A DNA stretch of 64,000 nt from Pandoraea vervacti (lineage in GTDB: Bacteria > Pseudomonadota > Gammaproteobacteria > Burkholderiales > Burkholderiaceae), in the NCBI RefSeq assembly GCF_000934605.2, contig NZ_CP010897.2:1-64000 (forward strand), given 5' to 3'. A program made the position numbers and the translations under genes. The stretch's first letter is position 1. The number at the start of each line of letters is the position of its first letter. Positions 20,911 through 28,472 of this stretch are shown in pieces. Under the pieces are notes generated by a model, which was not told the origin of the DNA, did no database searches, and was given only the letters and a program-made list of their open reading frames with translations.

Positions 20911-21942
20911 ATGCTAACGAAGGAGGTGATTGTGGAAATCCGAGTATTGGCCCGCCAGGGCAAAGCGGTTCGGGAGATAGCCCGGGAGTTGGGTTTATCA
21001 CGCAACACGGTGCGTAAGTACCTTCGCAGCCATGCCGAAGACGAGCGAATCCCGCGTGTACGCAGGCAGCAAAAGCTCGATCCATTTAAAGATTACTTGC
21101 GAGAGCGTGTTCGCGCCGCGCATCCAGCATGGTTGCCAGCAACGGCATTAATACTTGAGCTTCGGGAGATGGGCTACGGTGGTGGCATTACGCAGTTGCG
21201 CATTTTCCTGATGTCGTTGCGTGCGGTGGCGGCGCCGGACCCTGTGGTGCGTTTCGAGACGGAGCCAGGGCAGCAGATGCAGGTCGACTGGATCGTTTTC
21301 CGGCGAGGCAAGATGCCGCTGTCAGCCTTCGTTGCAACGCTGGGATACAGCCGCGCCAGCTACGTTGAGTTTGTCACCGACGAGAAGCTCCCAACCCTGA
21401 TCGCCTGCCATGAGCGGGCCTTCGATTTCTTTGGGGGCGTGCCGCGAGAGGTGCTGTACGACAACGTCAAAACGGTGGTGATTGGGCGAGACGTCTACGG
21501 CCCGGGACTGCATCGTTATCAGCCCGCGTTCCTCGATTTCAGTGGGCACTATGGTTTCGTGCCTCGATTGTGCAAACCTTATCGTGCCAAGACAAAGGGG
21601 AAAGTCGAGCGCTTCAACGGCTACCTGCGACGCAGCTTCTACAACCCACTGGCCAGCCGGCTTTCGCAGGATCGTCTGCATTTGGATGCCGCTACCGCGA
21701 ACGGCGAAGTCATACGCTGGTTACGCAACATCGCCAACGTCCGGATCCACGGCACCACGGGCCAACCGCCACTGACGTTGTTATCTAGGGAACAAGCGAA
21801 ACTACAGCCTTTGCCCGAGCCGTGGCGCGCATCGCTACCGGCACCAGCGGTGCCAATTGTGGCTGATCGTCCGGCGTTCGACGATACCCCGCTGCAGCAC
21901 CGCCTGTCGGTTTATCAAGCCTTGCTCACGGAGGCTCGCTGA
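20911..21942 (+). CDS. istA: IS21-family transposase IstA (copy 2)
   Basis: I start at ATG 20911 (MLTKEVIVEIRVLARQGKAV), which begins the helix-turn-helix (REIARELGLSRNTVRKYLRS); the frame is open 42 bases further upstream. The 343-residue protein shows the integrase core: QMQVDWIVFRRGK (first Asp), LYDNVKTVVIGRD (second Asp) and KGKVERFNGYLRRSFY (Glu). It is shorter than the 497-residue IstA at 8344 and belongs to a different IS21 subgroup. The stop overlaps the istB start by one base (TGATG). Confidence 0.9.
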   Translation: MLTKEVIVEIRVLARQGKAVREIARELGLSRNTVRKYLRSHAEDERIPRVRRQQKLDPFKDYLRERVRAAHPAWLPATALILELREMGYGGGITQLRIFLMSLRAVAAPDPVVRFETEPGQQMQVDWIVFRRGKMPLSAFVATLGYSRASYVEFVTDEKLPTLIACHERAFDFFGGVPREVLYDNVKTVVIGRDVYGPGLHRYQPAFLDFSGHYGFVPRLCKPYRAKTKGKVERFNGYLRRSFYNPLASRLSQDRLHLDAATANGEVIRWLRNIANVRIHGTTGQPPLTLLSREQAKLQPLPEPWRASLPAPAVPIVADRPAFDDTPLQHRLSVYQALLTEAR

Positions 21943-22748
21943 TGGATCTGCAGCATGAACGAATTTTGCAGGCCTGCGAGCAACTGCGCATCGATACGAT
22001 GGGGGATCAGTACAGCTTGCTGGCCAGCCGGGCAGCGGCCAATCAACTCACCTTCGCCGACTTCTTCGAGTCCTTGTTGCGCTCCGAGATCGACGCAAAA
22101 CAACAGCGAACAAAGGCTATGCTGTTGCGCACCGCAGGCTTTCCGGTGCTCAAAACGCTGGAGGAGTTTGATTTCATGTTCGCCCATGGCGTGACAAAGA
22201 AATCGCTCATGGAACTCTCGTCGATGGCCTTTGTCGAGCGAGCGGAAAATGTCGTGCTGCTCGGCCCCTCCGGGGTTGGCAAAACGCACCTGGCGATCGC
22301 CTTGGGCAATATTGCAACGCAGATGGGAATCAAGACACGCTTCATCAGCGCAGCGGATCTCGTGATGGCGTTGTCCGCAGCATCTCGTCAGGACCGTCTG
22401 GCGGACTTCCTGAAGCGAAACATCACCAATCCGCGTTTGCTGATTATCGACGAGATCGGCTATTTGCCACTGGGCCGGGAGGAGGCGAATCTATTTTTCC
22501 AGGTCGTTGCAAAGCGTTACGAAAAGGGTTCTCTCATCGTGACAAGCAACTTGCCGTTCGGGCAATGGGATCAGGCATTTGCCGGTGATCAAACCCTAAC
22601 AGCCGCGTTGCTTGACCGCCTGCTACATCACAGCCACGTCCTGCAGATCAAGGGCGAGAGCTATCGGTTGAAAGACAAACGAAAGGCCGGAATCATTCGT
22701 AGTCGCCAGACGGATCAGGCCGAGTCGGTACTGGTGGGTCAAAGCTAA
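21942..22748 (+). CDS. istB: IS21-family helper ATPase IstB (copy 2)
   Basis: The 268-residue AAA+ protein has Walker A GPSGVGKTHLAIALG, Walker B LLIIDEIGYLPLGREEANL and the C-terminal segment LLDRLLHHSHVLQIKGESYRLKDKRKAG that is highly typical of IstB. It is fused by a one-base stop/start overlap to istA. No defect is visible. Confidence 0.92.
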   Translation: MDLQHERILQACEQLRIDTMGDQYSLLASRAAANQLTFADFFESLLRSEIDAKQQRTKAMLLRTAGFPVLKTLEEFDFMFAHGVTKKSLMELSSMAFVERAENVVLLGPSGVGKTHLAIALGNIATQMGIKTRFISAADLVMALSAASRQDRLADFLKRNITNPRLLIIDEIGYLPLGREEANLFFQVVAKRYEKGSLIVTSNLPFGQWDQAFAGDQTLTAALLDRLLHHSHVLQIKGESYRLKDKRKAGIIRSRQTDQAESVLVGQS

Positions 22749-22925
22749 ACCGATGCCCACCGCTTTGCTTTGACCCGCGGGTCAGGCCATTCCGATGATC
22801 ATCGCAGTACATTGACCCGTGGGTCACGCGAGGCCGATGGCCATCATGTTTTTTGACCCGAGGTGGGTCATTTCTTTCCCGATGCCGGTAACCGGTTAAT
22901 GGGTCACTTCTAAACCGATGTTGAC

Positions 22926-23259
22926 ACAGGTCGAGGCGCGTGAAGTCAGCGGCATGCCTGAAGGGCTGGGAGACAACAAGCACGCACGCGCCTACTTCGG
23001 CATCTGCCGCATGGTGCTGGGCGATGAGGCCTTTGAGCAGGCCGACCAGACTGCGCTGGTCCAGCAAGCCCAGGACATCGACGACGTGGTGCGGCAGGCC
23101 GTGGCAGAGCATTCGCTGAACCCACAGAACATCGAGGCGGTTATCCGCAAGGCGCTACTGCCCAAGCTCTTTGGCTTGATGGGGCTGGATAAGGCCAAAG
23201 AGGCGATCGAGGAGGTGATTCAGGTCACGCGGGTGGGGCTGGCGCGAGGGGGACACTGA
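22926..23259 (+). pseudogene. hsdR: HsdR restriction subunit, C-terminal part
   Basis: The last part of hsdR follows the second IS21: EAREVSGMPEGLGDNKHARAYFG, then VLGDEAFEQADQTALVQQAQDIDDVV and the end IRKALLPKLFGLMGLDKAKEAIEEVIQVTR. These are the C-terminal HsdR residues that bind the M2S core. The natural TGA is at 23257-23259, one base before the next gene. An ATG at 22918 inside the IS end could in principle start a short peptide, but this is incidental. Confidence 0.9.
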
Positions 23260-23260
23260 G

Positions 23261-23989
23261 GTGGCCCAGTATTCCGTCGCCTATGGCGACGAGCGCATCC
23301 GATTCTCGGTTCGCTTTCTCCCTCGCCCACAAAGACGCGTGGCGATCCACGTGATGCCGGACGGCGCGGTGCAAGTGGATGCCCCAGAAGGGGCCACTTT
23401 GCCGGAGGTTAAGGGAGCAGTTCGCCAGAGGGCTGGCTGGGTATGGCAACAGCTGCAGGCCCAGCGCGAGCGGAAGCTGCATGTTCTGCCGAGGGAATAC
23501 GTCAGTGGAGAGACCCACTTCTACCTTGGCCGGCGTCACATGCTGAAAGTGCAGCTCGCCAAAGGCGAGACCTCCAGGGTGCGACTATGGCGCGGGCGCT
23601 TGGAGATCACGACTTCAAAGCGCGACGCGGCAACCGTGCGCCGGCTTCTCGAATCCTGGTATCGGGAGCGGGCATGGGACGTCTTTGCTCGTGTCATCGC
23701 AGACGTGGCACCGTACGTGGGCCTGCGCCGAGCCGTACCGCCATGGCGATTGCTGACGATGCGAACCCAGTGGGGCAGCTGCTCACCCGGAGGCGAGGTG
23801 CTGCTCAACCCTCATCTGGTGAAGGCGCCGAGGGCATGCATTGAGTATGTGGTGACCCATGAGTTGTGTCATCTCAAGGAGCACAATCACAGTGAGCGCT
23901 TCTATCACCTTCTTGAGCGTGCGTTACCGGATTGGACTGCGCGCAAAGTCGAACTCGACAACTTGGCCGAGTTGCTGCTTAATCGATGA
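23261..23989 (+). CDS. YgjP-like (SprT/M48-type) zinc metallopeptidase
   Basis: The 242-residue protein is of the YgjP/DUF45 metallopeptidase type: an N-terminal beta-rich region (RRVAIHVMPDGAVQVDAPEG), the conserved MRTQWGSCSPGGEVLLNPHLV, and a zinc motif HELCHLKEHNHSERFY (HExxH plus a downstream His). The start is GTG at 23261, one base after the hsdR stop, so it is the last gene of the R-M operon. Such proteases are frequent neighbours of type I HsdR; a role in turning over HsdR or in phage response is inference only. It appears intact, while its operon neighbour hsdR is broken. Confidence 0.85.
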   Translation: MAQYSVAYGDERIRFSVRFLPRPQRRVAIHVMPDGAVQVDAPEGATLPEVKGAVRQRAGWVWQQLQAQRERKLHVLPREYVSGETHFYLGRRHMLKVQLAKGETSRVRLWRGRLEITTSKRDAATVRRLLESWYRERAWDVFARVIADVAPYVGLRRAVPPWRLLTMRTQWGSCSPGGEVLLNPHLVKAPRACIEYVVTHELCHLKEHNHSERFYHLLERALPDWTARKVELDNLAELLLNR

Positions 23990-24028
23990 TGGATGTGCCG
24001 GGGAGACCGGCTGTATCGAGGTGAAGCA

Positions 24029-24078
24029 GTTTTCAATTTTTGTGGCACGGATGTAGGGTCTTTTCAAGATTGATGGCA
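24029..24078 (-). repeat. Right-end transposase sites, inner pair
   Basis: Two inverted-orientation copies of the end repeat lie at 24029-24047 (reverse complement TGCCACAAAAATTGAAAAC) and 24060-24078 (reverse complement TGCCATCAATCTTGAAAAG). They match the left-end repeats at 5593-5656. An IS insertion at 24084 separates them from the outer right end. Confidence 0.65.
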
Positions 24079-24120
24079 CCATATGGAGTTGCCCCTGTAA
24101 CTCAGGACAGGCGGACACTG

Positions 24121-25014
24121 TTAGGTTGATGACACCGCATTACGCCTGAACTCGCGAGGCGAGCGGTATTTCAAGGCTTTGTGCGGGTGGCGCTCATTGT
24201 AGTGTTCAAACGCGATTGCCAGACGCGAGAGCGCTGTTGGTGCGTCAGGCTTGTCCATATAGGCGACGTAATCGTGCTTCATGGTCTTCACGAACGATTC
24301 GGCCATGCCATTGCTCTGCGGCGAACGGACCGGCGTGGTCAGCGGCTCAAGACCCAGTTCGCGAGCGAAGCTGCGCGTGCGGTAGTCGATGTAGGCCGAG
24401 CCGTTGTCCGTCAGCCATTCGATGGGGTGCGCGGCCTGCGTGGTGCCGAAGCGCTGTTCGACGGCGGCCAGCATCACGTCTCGCACCACATCACCGCTAT
24501 GCCCGCCGGTCGTTGCGGCCCAGCTAATCGCCTCGCGGTCGCAGCAGTCCAACGCAAACGTCACGCGCAGCGGCGTACCATCGTCGCACCGGAACTCGAA
24601 GCCATCGGAGCACCAGCGGGTGTTGCTGCGCTCCACGGCAACGCGACCGTCATGCCGCCGCTTGTCTTGCCGCACGCCGGGGCGGCGCAGCAGCAACTGA
24701 TGCTCCCGCATGACCCGATACACGCGCTTGACGTTGATGCACGGCGCACCGCTCTGCTCCCGACTGCGGCGCAGCAGCGCCCAGACACGCCGGTAGCCAT
24801 AGGTAGGAAGGTGCGCCACATGGGCCTGAATCTCCTCGACCAGCCCGGCATCGTTGGTCACGCGGGCACGGCGACCATCGCGCCAGTCGGACGAGCGAGC
24901 TCGCTTGACCGCCACGGCAGAGCGCGCCACGCCGAGAACTTCGCAGACCGTCTTCATCGGTCGTCCCCCGGCAGCAAGGGCGAGCGCGCAATCAGGTTTT
25001 TTGACCGGCCCCAT
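24121..25014 (-). CDS. IS2-group transposase OrfB
   Basis: OrfB is the DDE catalytic half, normally expressed as OrfAB. The frame (297 residues from ATG 25014) shows the HTH_21 region (PTYGYRRVWALLRR), the catalytic core with NTRWCSDGFEFRCDDG (first Asp), WLTDNGSAYIDYRT (second Asp) and SNGMAESFVKTMKHDYV (Glu), and the end HYNERHPHKALKYRSPREFRR. The upstream part overlaps orfA by 61 bases. An A_AAA_AAC slippery site (minus strand, around 24996-25002) lies in the overlap, and a -1 slip there joins the orfA frame to this one. Confidence 0.92.
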   Translation of the reverse strand: MGPVKKPDCALALAAGGRPMKTVCEVLGVARSAVAVKRARSSDWRDGRRARVTNDAGLVEEIQAHVAHLPTYGYRRVWALLRRSREQSGAPCINVKRVYRVMREHQLLLRRPGVRQDKRRHDGRVAVERSNTRWCSDGFEFRCDDGTPLRVTFALDCCDREAISWAATTGGHSGDVVRDVMLAAVEQRFGTTQAAHPIEWLTDNGSAYIDYRTRSFARELGLEPLTTPVRSPQSNGMAESFVKTMKHDYVAYMDKPDAPTALSRLAIAFEHYNERHPHKALKYRSPREFRRNAVSST

Positions 25015-25355
25015 TCCACGGCTTCTTTCAGGATTTCGACCTCCAACGTCTTCTTCCCGAGTAGCCGTTGCAACTCCTTGATTTCCTTGATGGCGGCGGC
25101 TAGCTCAGATGCCGGTACAACGGTTTCACCCGCCTTCACCGCCGCCAGACTGCCTTCCTGGTATTGCTTGCGCCAGCCGAACACCTGGTTGGCATTGACG
25201 CCGTGCCGACGTGCAACGGCCGACACCGACGCTCCCGGCTCCAATGTTTCCTGCACGATGGCGATTTTTTCCTGCGCCGTGCGCCGACGACGGCGCTCCG
25301 GCTCGGTCAGAATTTCGATGCTTTCCACGTAATGACTAGGCTTACTGATAGGCAC
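24954..25355 (-). CDS. IS2-group transposase OrfA
   Basis: OrfA is the helix-turn-helix DNA-binding component that also regulates the IS promoter. The 133-residue protein contains the transposase_8-type HTH (EKIAIVQETLEPGASVSAVARRHGVNANQVFGWRKQY) and a leucine-rich C-terminal helix (IKEIKELQRLLGKKTLEVEILKEAVEWG) ending at the frameshift window. It is intact. The ATG at 25355 follows about 58 bases after the IS end, which leaves room for the IS promoter. Confidence 0.9.
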   Translation of the reverse strand: MPISKPSHYVESIEILTEPERRRRRTAQEKIAIVQETLEPGASVSAVARRHGVNANQVFGWRKQYQEGSLAAVKAGETVVPASELAAAIKEIKELQRLLGKKTLEVEILKEAVEWGRSKNLIARSPLLPGDDR

Positions 25356-25429
25356 AAGACTATCCCTTATTTTAAGAGAGTCCTCGTGTCCTCAGATACG
25401 TGGGGCCGCTCCACCATATTGCAAGGCGG

Positions 25430-25489
25430 TGCCACCCTTATTGAAAAATCAGTTGCGTATCAACGGAGCTGATTTCACTATTCGTGTCA
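25430..25489. repeat. Right-end transposase sites, outer part
   Basis: The outermost site at 25471-25489 (reverse complement TGACACGAATAGTGAAATC) abuts the terminal CCCGACA. Another copy at 25430-25449 (TGCCACCCTTATTGAAAAAT) is in the opposite orientation. Together with the inner pair the right end has four sites, more widely spaced than the left end. Confidence 0.6.
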
Positions 25490-25534
25490 CCCGACAATTT
25501 GGCAGGACGCTAGCCAAATCCCCCGCACCCAAAA

Positions 25535-25567
25535 AGCCCCGGAAATCGAAAGTTTTCCGGGGCTTTT
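25535..25567. terminator. Bidirectional terminator, probably of gyrB and amiE
   Basis: An 11-base stem AGCCCCGGAAA / TTTCCGGGGCT (25535-25545 and 25554-25564) is preceded by A5 and followed by TTTT. It can terminate transcription from either side. Removing the transposon places it about 40 bases after the gyrB stop, so it was most likely the original gyrB terminator. It still serves the amiE operon on the minus strand. Confidence 0.85.
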
Positions 25568-25607
25568 CATATCCATCAGAGCCGTAAAGCGCTACTCACC
25601 ACCCCCC

Positions 25608-26636
25608 TCACCTCCCCTCAAAAGGAATCCCGTCAATCGGGCATTCCTGCGTGCCGGGTGTCGAGCGCGTGATGGCTTCGACCTTGCGTTGTGTGCCTTC
25701 GGGGTCCGTCACCCAATCGCGATAAAACCCGAACGGACAGTCCGCCACGCCGTTCACGCTTTCGCCCGAGTTGATCGTCCCCGTGTAGCCACGGTGGAGC
25801 AGCTTGTACAGATGGTTCTGCGACTGCATGTTCTTGCGGGCGTCGCGAATGGCGCTCACGGACAGCTCCGCGTATTGCACGCCCATCTCTTCTTCGCCGC
25901 ACTCGCCCAGCGTCCGGCCGTCGAAGCCCACGATGGCCGAGTCGCCAAAGTAGGAATACACGCCGTCCCACCCGGTGGCGTTCGCCACGGCCACATACGT
26001 ATTGTTCATCCACGCCATCGCCTTCGCGACCAGCACCTGCTGATCCTTCGCCGGGTACATATACCCCTGACATCGCACCACCAACTCGGCGCCGTTCATC
26101 GTGCAGTCGCGCCAGATTTCGGGATAGTTGCCGTCGTCGCAGATGATCAGACTGATCTTCAGCCCCTTCGGTCCTTCCGTCACATACGTCCGGTCGCCGG
26201 GGTACCACCCTTCGATCGGTGTCCACGGCATGATCTTGCGGTACTTCTGCACGATCTCGCCGCGATTGTCGATCAGCACCAACGTGTTGTACGGCACCTT
26301 GTTCGGATGGTCCTCGTGTCGCTCGCCCGTAAGCGAAAAAACACCCCAGACGTTCGCCTTGCGACACGCCGCCGAGAAGATGTCAGTCTCCTCGCCCGGC
26401 ACCGTCGCCGCCGTATCGAACATCTCCTGCCGGTCGTACATGATGCCGTGCGTGGAGTACTCGGGAAAAATCACGAGGTCCATGCCGGGCAAACCCTGCT
26501 TCATGCCGACCACCATGTCGGCAATCTTGCGCGCATTCTCCAATACCTCGGCCTTCGTATGCAGTCGCGGCATCTTGTAGTTGACGACCGCAACGCCTAC
26601 GCCGTCGCGGCTGCTCGAAATATCCCCATGTCGCAT
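25608..26636 (-). CDS. amiE: Aliphatic amidase
   Basis: This cytoplasmic nitrilase-superfamily enzyme hydrolyses short aliphatic amides to carboxylic acid and ammonia. Starting at ATG 26636 (MRHGDISSS) gives 342 residues, close to Pseudomonas AmiE, with which the N-terminus aligns closely by memory. The catalytic triad is visible: Glu59 in IFPEYS, Lys in KYRKIMPW and Cys in ICDDGNYPE. It is the last gene of the minus-strand urt-fmd operon, after fmdB. Six upstream codons in frame are probably not translated. Ammonia produced here can feed the nearby glutamate dehydrogenase. Confidence 0.95.
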   Translation of the reverse strand: MRHGDISSSRDGVGVAVVNYKMPRLHTKAEVLENARKIADMVVGMKQGLPGMDLVIFPEYSTHGIMYDRQEMFDTAATVPGEETDIFSAACRKANVWGVFSLTGERHEDHPNKVPYNTLVLIDNRGEIVQKYRKIMPWTPIEGWYPGDRTYVTEGPKGLKISLIICDDGNYPEIWRDCTMNGAELVVRCQGYMYPAKDQQVLVAKAMAWMNNTYVAVANATGWDGVYSYFGDSAIVGFDGRTLGECGEEEMGVQYAELSVSAIRDARKNMQSQNHLYKLLHRGYTGTINSGESVNGVADCPFGFYRDWVTDPEGTQRKVEAITRSTPGTQECPIDGIPFEGR

Positions 26637-26714
26637 GGATCTCTTCTCCCTCAAGTCTCACCATTCCGTTCGCACGGCCCGGTCCCCCGGGCCGCAGCGA
26701 ATCGCATCAACGCA

Positions 26715-27083
26715 TCAATGACTGATCATCCACGGCCGTCCCGCCGGACGCTTCAGCCCACTTGCACCACTTGCACCACTTGCCGCACCCGTTCCGCCCG
26801 ACACCCCCGCCAGCGACACCTTGCCGCCCGAGCAGCAACTGCATCCCGGCCGGTGACGCCCCGAAGGGCCGTCGCCGGAATGACGCGGCGCGTGCGCAGC
26901 CCGCTCGTTCGTCGCGTGCGCCGTGCGACTCGCACTCCCCATCAACGCCAGCGACGGCGCTGTGATCAGGCGCGAGCCCTCACGACCGCAATCCGGGCAA
27001 TGGCACGGCGTGTCGCGCTCGGCCATGCGTCGCATGACAGCGAACGGTCCACACGTCGCACATTCGAAGTCGTAAATCGGCAT
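26715..27083 (-). CDS. fmdB: FmdB-type zinc-ribbon protein
   Basis: The 122-residue protein starts with the FmdB zinc ribbon MPIYDFECATCGPFAVMRRM and CHCPDCGREGSRL (CxxC...CxxC). A Gly/Ser/Ala-rich tail follows, with a second Cys pair (GCSCCSGG). Known members are encoded next to formamidase and were proposed to be regulatory. It lies between fmdA and amiE on the same strand. The tail is low-complexity and much longer than the zinc ribbon itself. Exact function is not established. Confidence 0.88.
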   Translation of the reverse strand: MPIYDFECATCGPFAVMRRMAERDTPCHCPDCGREGSRLITAPSLALMGSASRTAHATNERAAHAPRHSGDGPSGRHRPGCSCCSGGKVSLAGVSGGTGAASGASGASGLKRPAGRPWMISH

Positions 27084-27161
27084 GTCTGCCTCCTTATGTC
27101 TTATCTTGTTTGCGAGAGTCGTCTGCGGTAATGCCCTGCCACGCTGGCTACGCGCGACACA

Positions 27162-28400
27162 TCAGCCCTTCACCAGATCGGGCGAACACGGCATGTCGAC
27201 GCCGCCCGTCACATGACGAATCGGCCCGTCGGCATTCGGACGAATGTCGAAGTCGAAGATCTGTGTCGGCAGCCACAACGTGGCACACGCGTTCGGAATG
27301 TCGACGACGCCGCTGATATGCCCCTGCACCGGCGCACACCCGAGCAACGAATACGCCTGTGCGCCCGAGTAACCGAACTTCTTCAGGTACTCGATGGCGT
27401 TCAGGCAGGCCTGACGGTAAGCCACCGTCACATCCAGATAGTGCTGGCCGCCCTGCTCGTCGACCGAGATGCCTTCGAAAATGAGGTAGTCGTTGTATGC
27501 CGGCGTGATCGGGCTCGGCTGGAAGACGGGATTGCGAATACCGTACTTCGCCATGCCGCCCTTGATGACGTTCACGCGCATGTGCACCCAGCCCGCCATT
27601 TCGATTGCGCCGCAGAACGTGATTTCGCCGTCGCCCTGACTGAAGTGCAGATCGCCCACGGAAAGGCCCGCGCCGTCGACATACACCGGAAAGAACACCT
27701 TCGAGCCACGCGACAGATCCTTGATGTCGCAGTTGCCGCCATGCTCGCGCGGCGGCACCGTCCGTGCGCCCTCTGCCGCTGCCTTGTTGCGCGCGTCGCC
27801 CGTGAGCTTGCCCATGTGCGCCGTCGCGGCAAACGGCGGATTGGCCAGCGGCGGCACGCGATCGGGCGCCGTCGCGATGAGACCGACTTCGCGCTCGTTC
27901 CACGTCTGCAGTAACTTCGGATCGGGCAGGCAACCGATCAGCCCCGGGTGAATCAGTCCCGCAAAATTCACCCCCGGGATGTGGCGCGAACTCGTGTAGA
28001 GGCCGTGGAAATCCCAGATCGACTTCTGTGCGTGCGGAAAGTGATCGGTCAGGAACCCGCCGCCATTCGTCTTCGAGAAAAAGCCGTTAAAGCCCCACTG
28101 ACTGTCCGCCTTCGCGCCGATGTCGAGCAGGTCGACGACCAGCAGGTCGCCCGGTTCGGCGCCATGCACGCCAACCGGTCCCGACAGAAAGTGAACGATG
28201 GACAGATCGATGTCGCGCACGTCGTCGGCACTGTCGTCGTTCTTGATGAAACCGCCGGTCCAGTCGTACGTCTCGAGAATGAAGTCGTCGCCGGGATTGA
28301 CCCAGCACGCCATCGGAATGTCCGGGTGCCAACGGTTGTGCACCTGCTCGTTTTCGTAGGCGGATTGGTTCAGGTCGACCTTGATGAGAGTTTCGGCCAT
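27162..28400 (-). CDS. fmdA: Formamidase (acetamidase/formamidase family)
   Basis: FmdA hydrolyses formamide to formate and ammonia in the cytoplasm. The start at 28400 (MAETLIKVDLNQSAYENEQV) is chosen because AGGAG precedes it; the frame is open 36 bases upstream. The 412-residue protein has the family landmarks HNRWHPDIP, the central GLIHPGLIGC, PPREHGGNCDIKDLSRGSKVFFPVYVDGAGLSVGDLHFSQGDGE (in separate blocks near residues 220-265) and the end GGVDMPCSPDLV. It sits between urtE and fmdB, so substrate uptake and hydrolysis are genetically joined. Confidence 0.95.
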   Translation of the reverse strand: MAETLIKVDLNQSAYENEQVHNRWHPDIPMACWVNPGDDFILETYDWTGGFIKNDDSADDVRDIDLSIVHFLSGPVGVHGAEPGDLLVVDLLDIGAKADSQWGFNGFFSKTNGGGFLTDHFPHAQKSIWDFHGLYTSSRHIPGVNFAGLIHPGLIGCLPDPKLLQTWNEREVGLIATAPDRVPPLANPPFAATAHMGKLTGDARNKAAAEGARTVPPREHGGNCDIKDLSRGSKVFFPVYVDGAGLSVGDLHFSQGDGEITFCGAIEMAGWVHMRVNVIKGGMAKYGIRNPVFQPSPITPAYNDYLIFEGISVDEQGGQHYLDVTVAYRQACLNAIEYLKKFGYSGAQAYSLLGCAPVQGHISGVVDIPNACATLWLPTQIFDFDIRPNADGPIRHVTGGVDMPCSPDLVKG

Positions 28401-28472
28401 TGCACTCGCTCCTGGTTTGAAGTGCCGATGCGACACACACCGGCGATCGAAATGACGCCACCTGGCGCCGGA

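Larger units (their letters stand above)
20826..22925 (+). mobile_element. IS21-family insertion sequence (copy 2) in hsdR
   Basis: The 2100 bp element has ends GTCAGCAACGGGATGAAAAT and (inverted) GTCAACATCGGTTTAGAAGT and is flanked by a 6 bp duplication ACAGGT (20820-20825 and 22926-22931). GTGACCC-type subterminal repeats recur near the right end (22770-22920). It carries istA and istB unlike those of copy 1, so it is an independent element. Confidence 0.88.
24084..25413 (-). mobile_element. IS3-family (IS2-group) insertion sequence
   Basis: The 1330 bp element begins TGGAGTTGCCCC and ends (inverted) TGGAGCGGCCCC, like IS2 ends, and is flanked by a 5 bp duplication CCATA (24079-24083 and 25414-25418). 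It carries intact orfA and orfB with a frameshift site. It inserted into the right terminal repeat region of the larger transposon. Confidence 0.92.
5586..25496. mobile_element. Tn7-like/TnsB-type element carrying a type I R-M operon, no transposase
   Basis: Seen directly: the left end (TGCCGGGTGTCACC at 5586) and the inverted right end (TGTCGGGTGACACG reading inward from 25496) match at about 22 of 26 positions. They are flanked by identical 5 bp sequences ATTTG at 5581-5585 and 25497-25501. Short repeats of the type TGnCAC(n6-7)TGAAAA are clustered inside both ends. Known: TGT-type ends with arrays of transposase sites and 5 bp duplications define Tn7/Tn5053/Tn552-like elements with a TnsB/TniA transposase. 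Inference: this is a cargo-carrying, presently non-autonomous member, because no tnsABCD or tniABQ gene is seen. Subtracting five later IS insertions leaves about 10 kb. The position directly behind gyrB suggests a site-directed insertion. Confidence 0.75.

Noticed and set aside
8186..22925. A composite transposon made by two IS21 copies
   Set aside because: The two IS21 elements are different (497- versus 343-residue IstA, different ends), and each has its own target duplication, so they inserted independently.
24181..25332. A 383-codon plus-strand frame
   Set aside because: It is antisense to the IS2-group orfA/orfB, which carry DDE and HTH motifs and a frameshift site.
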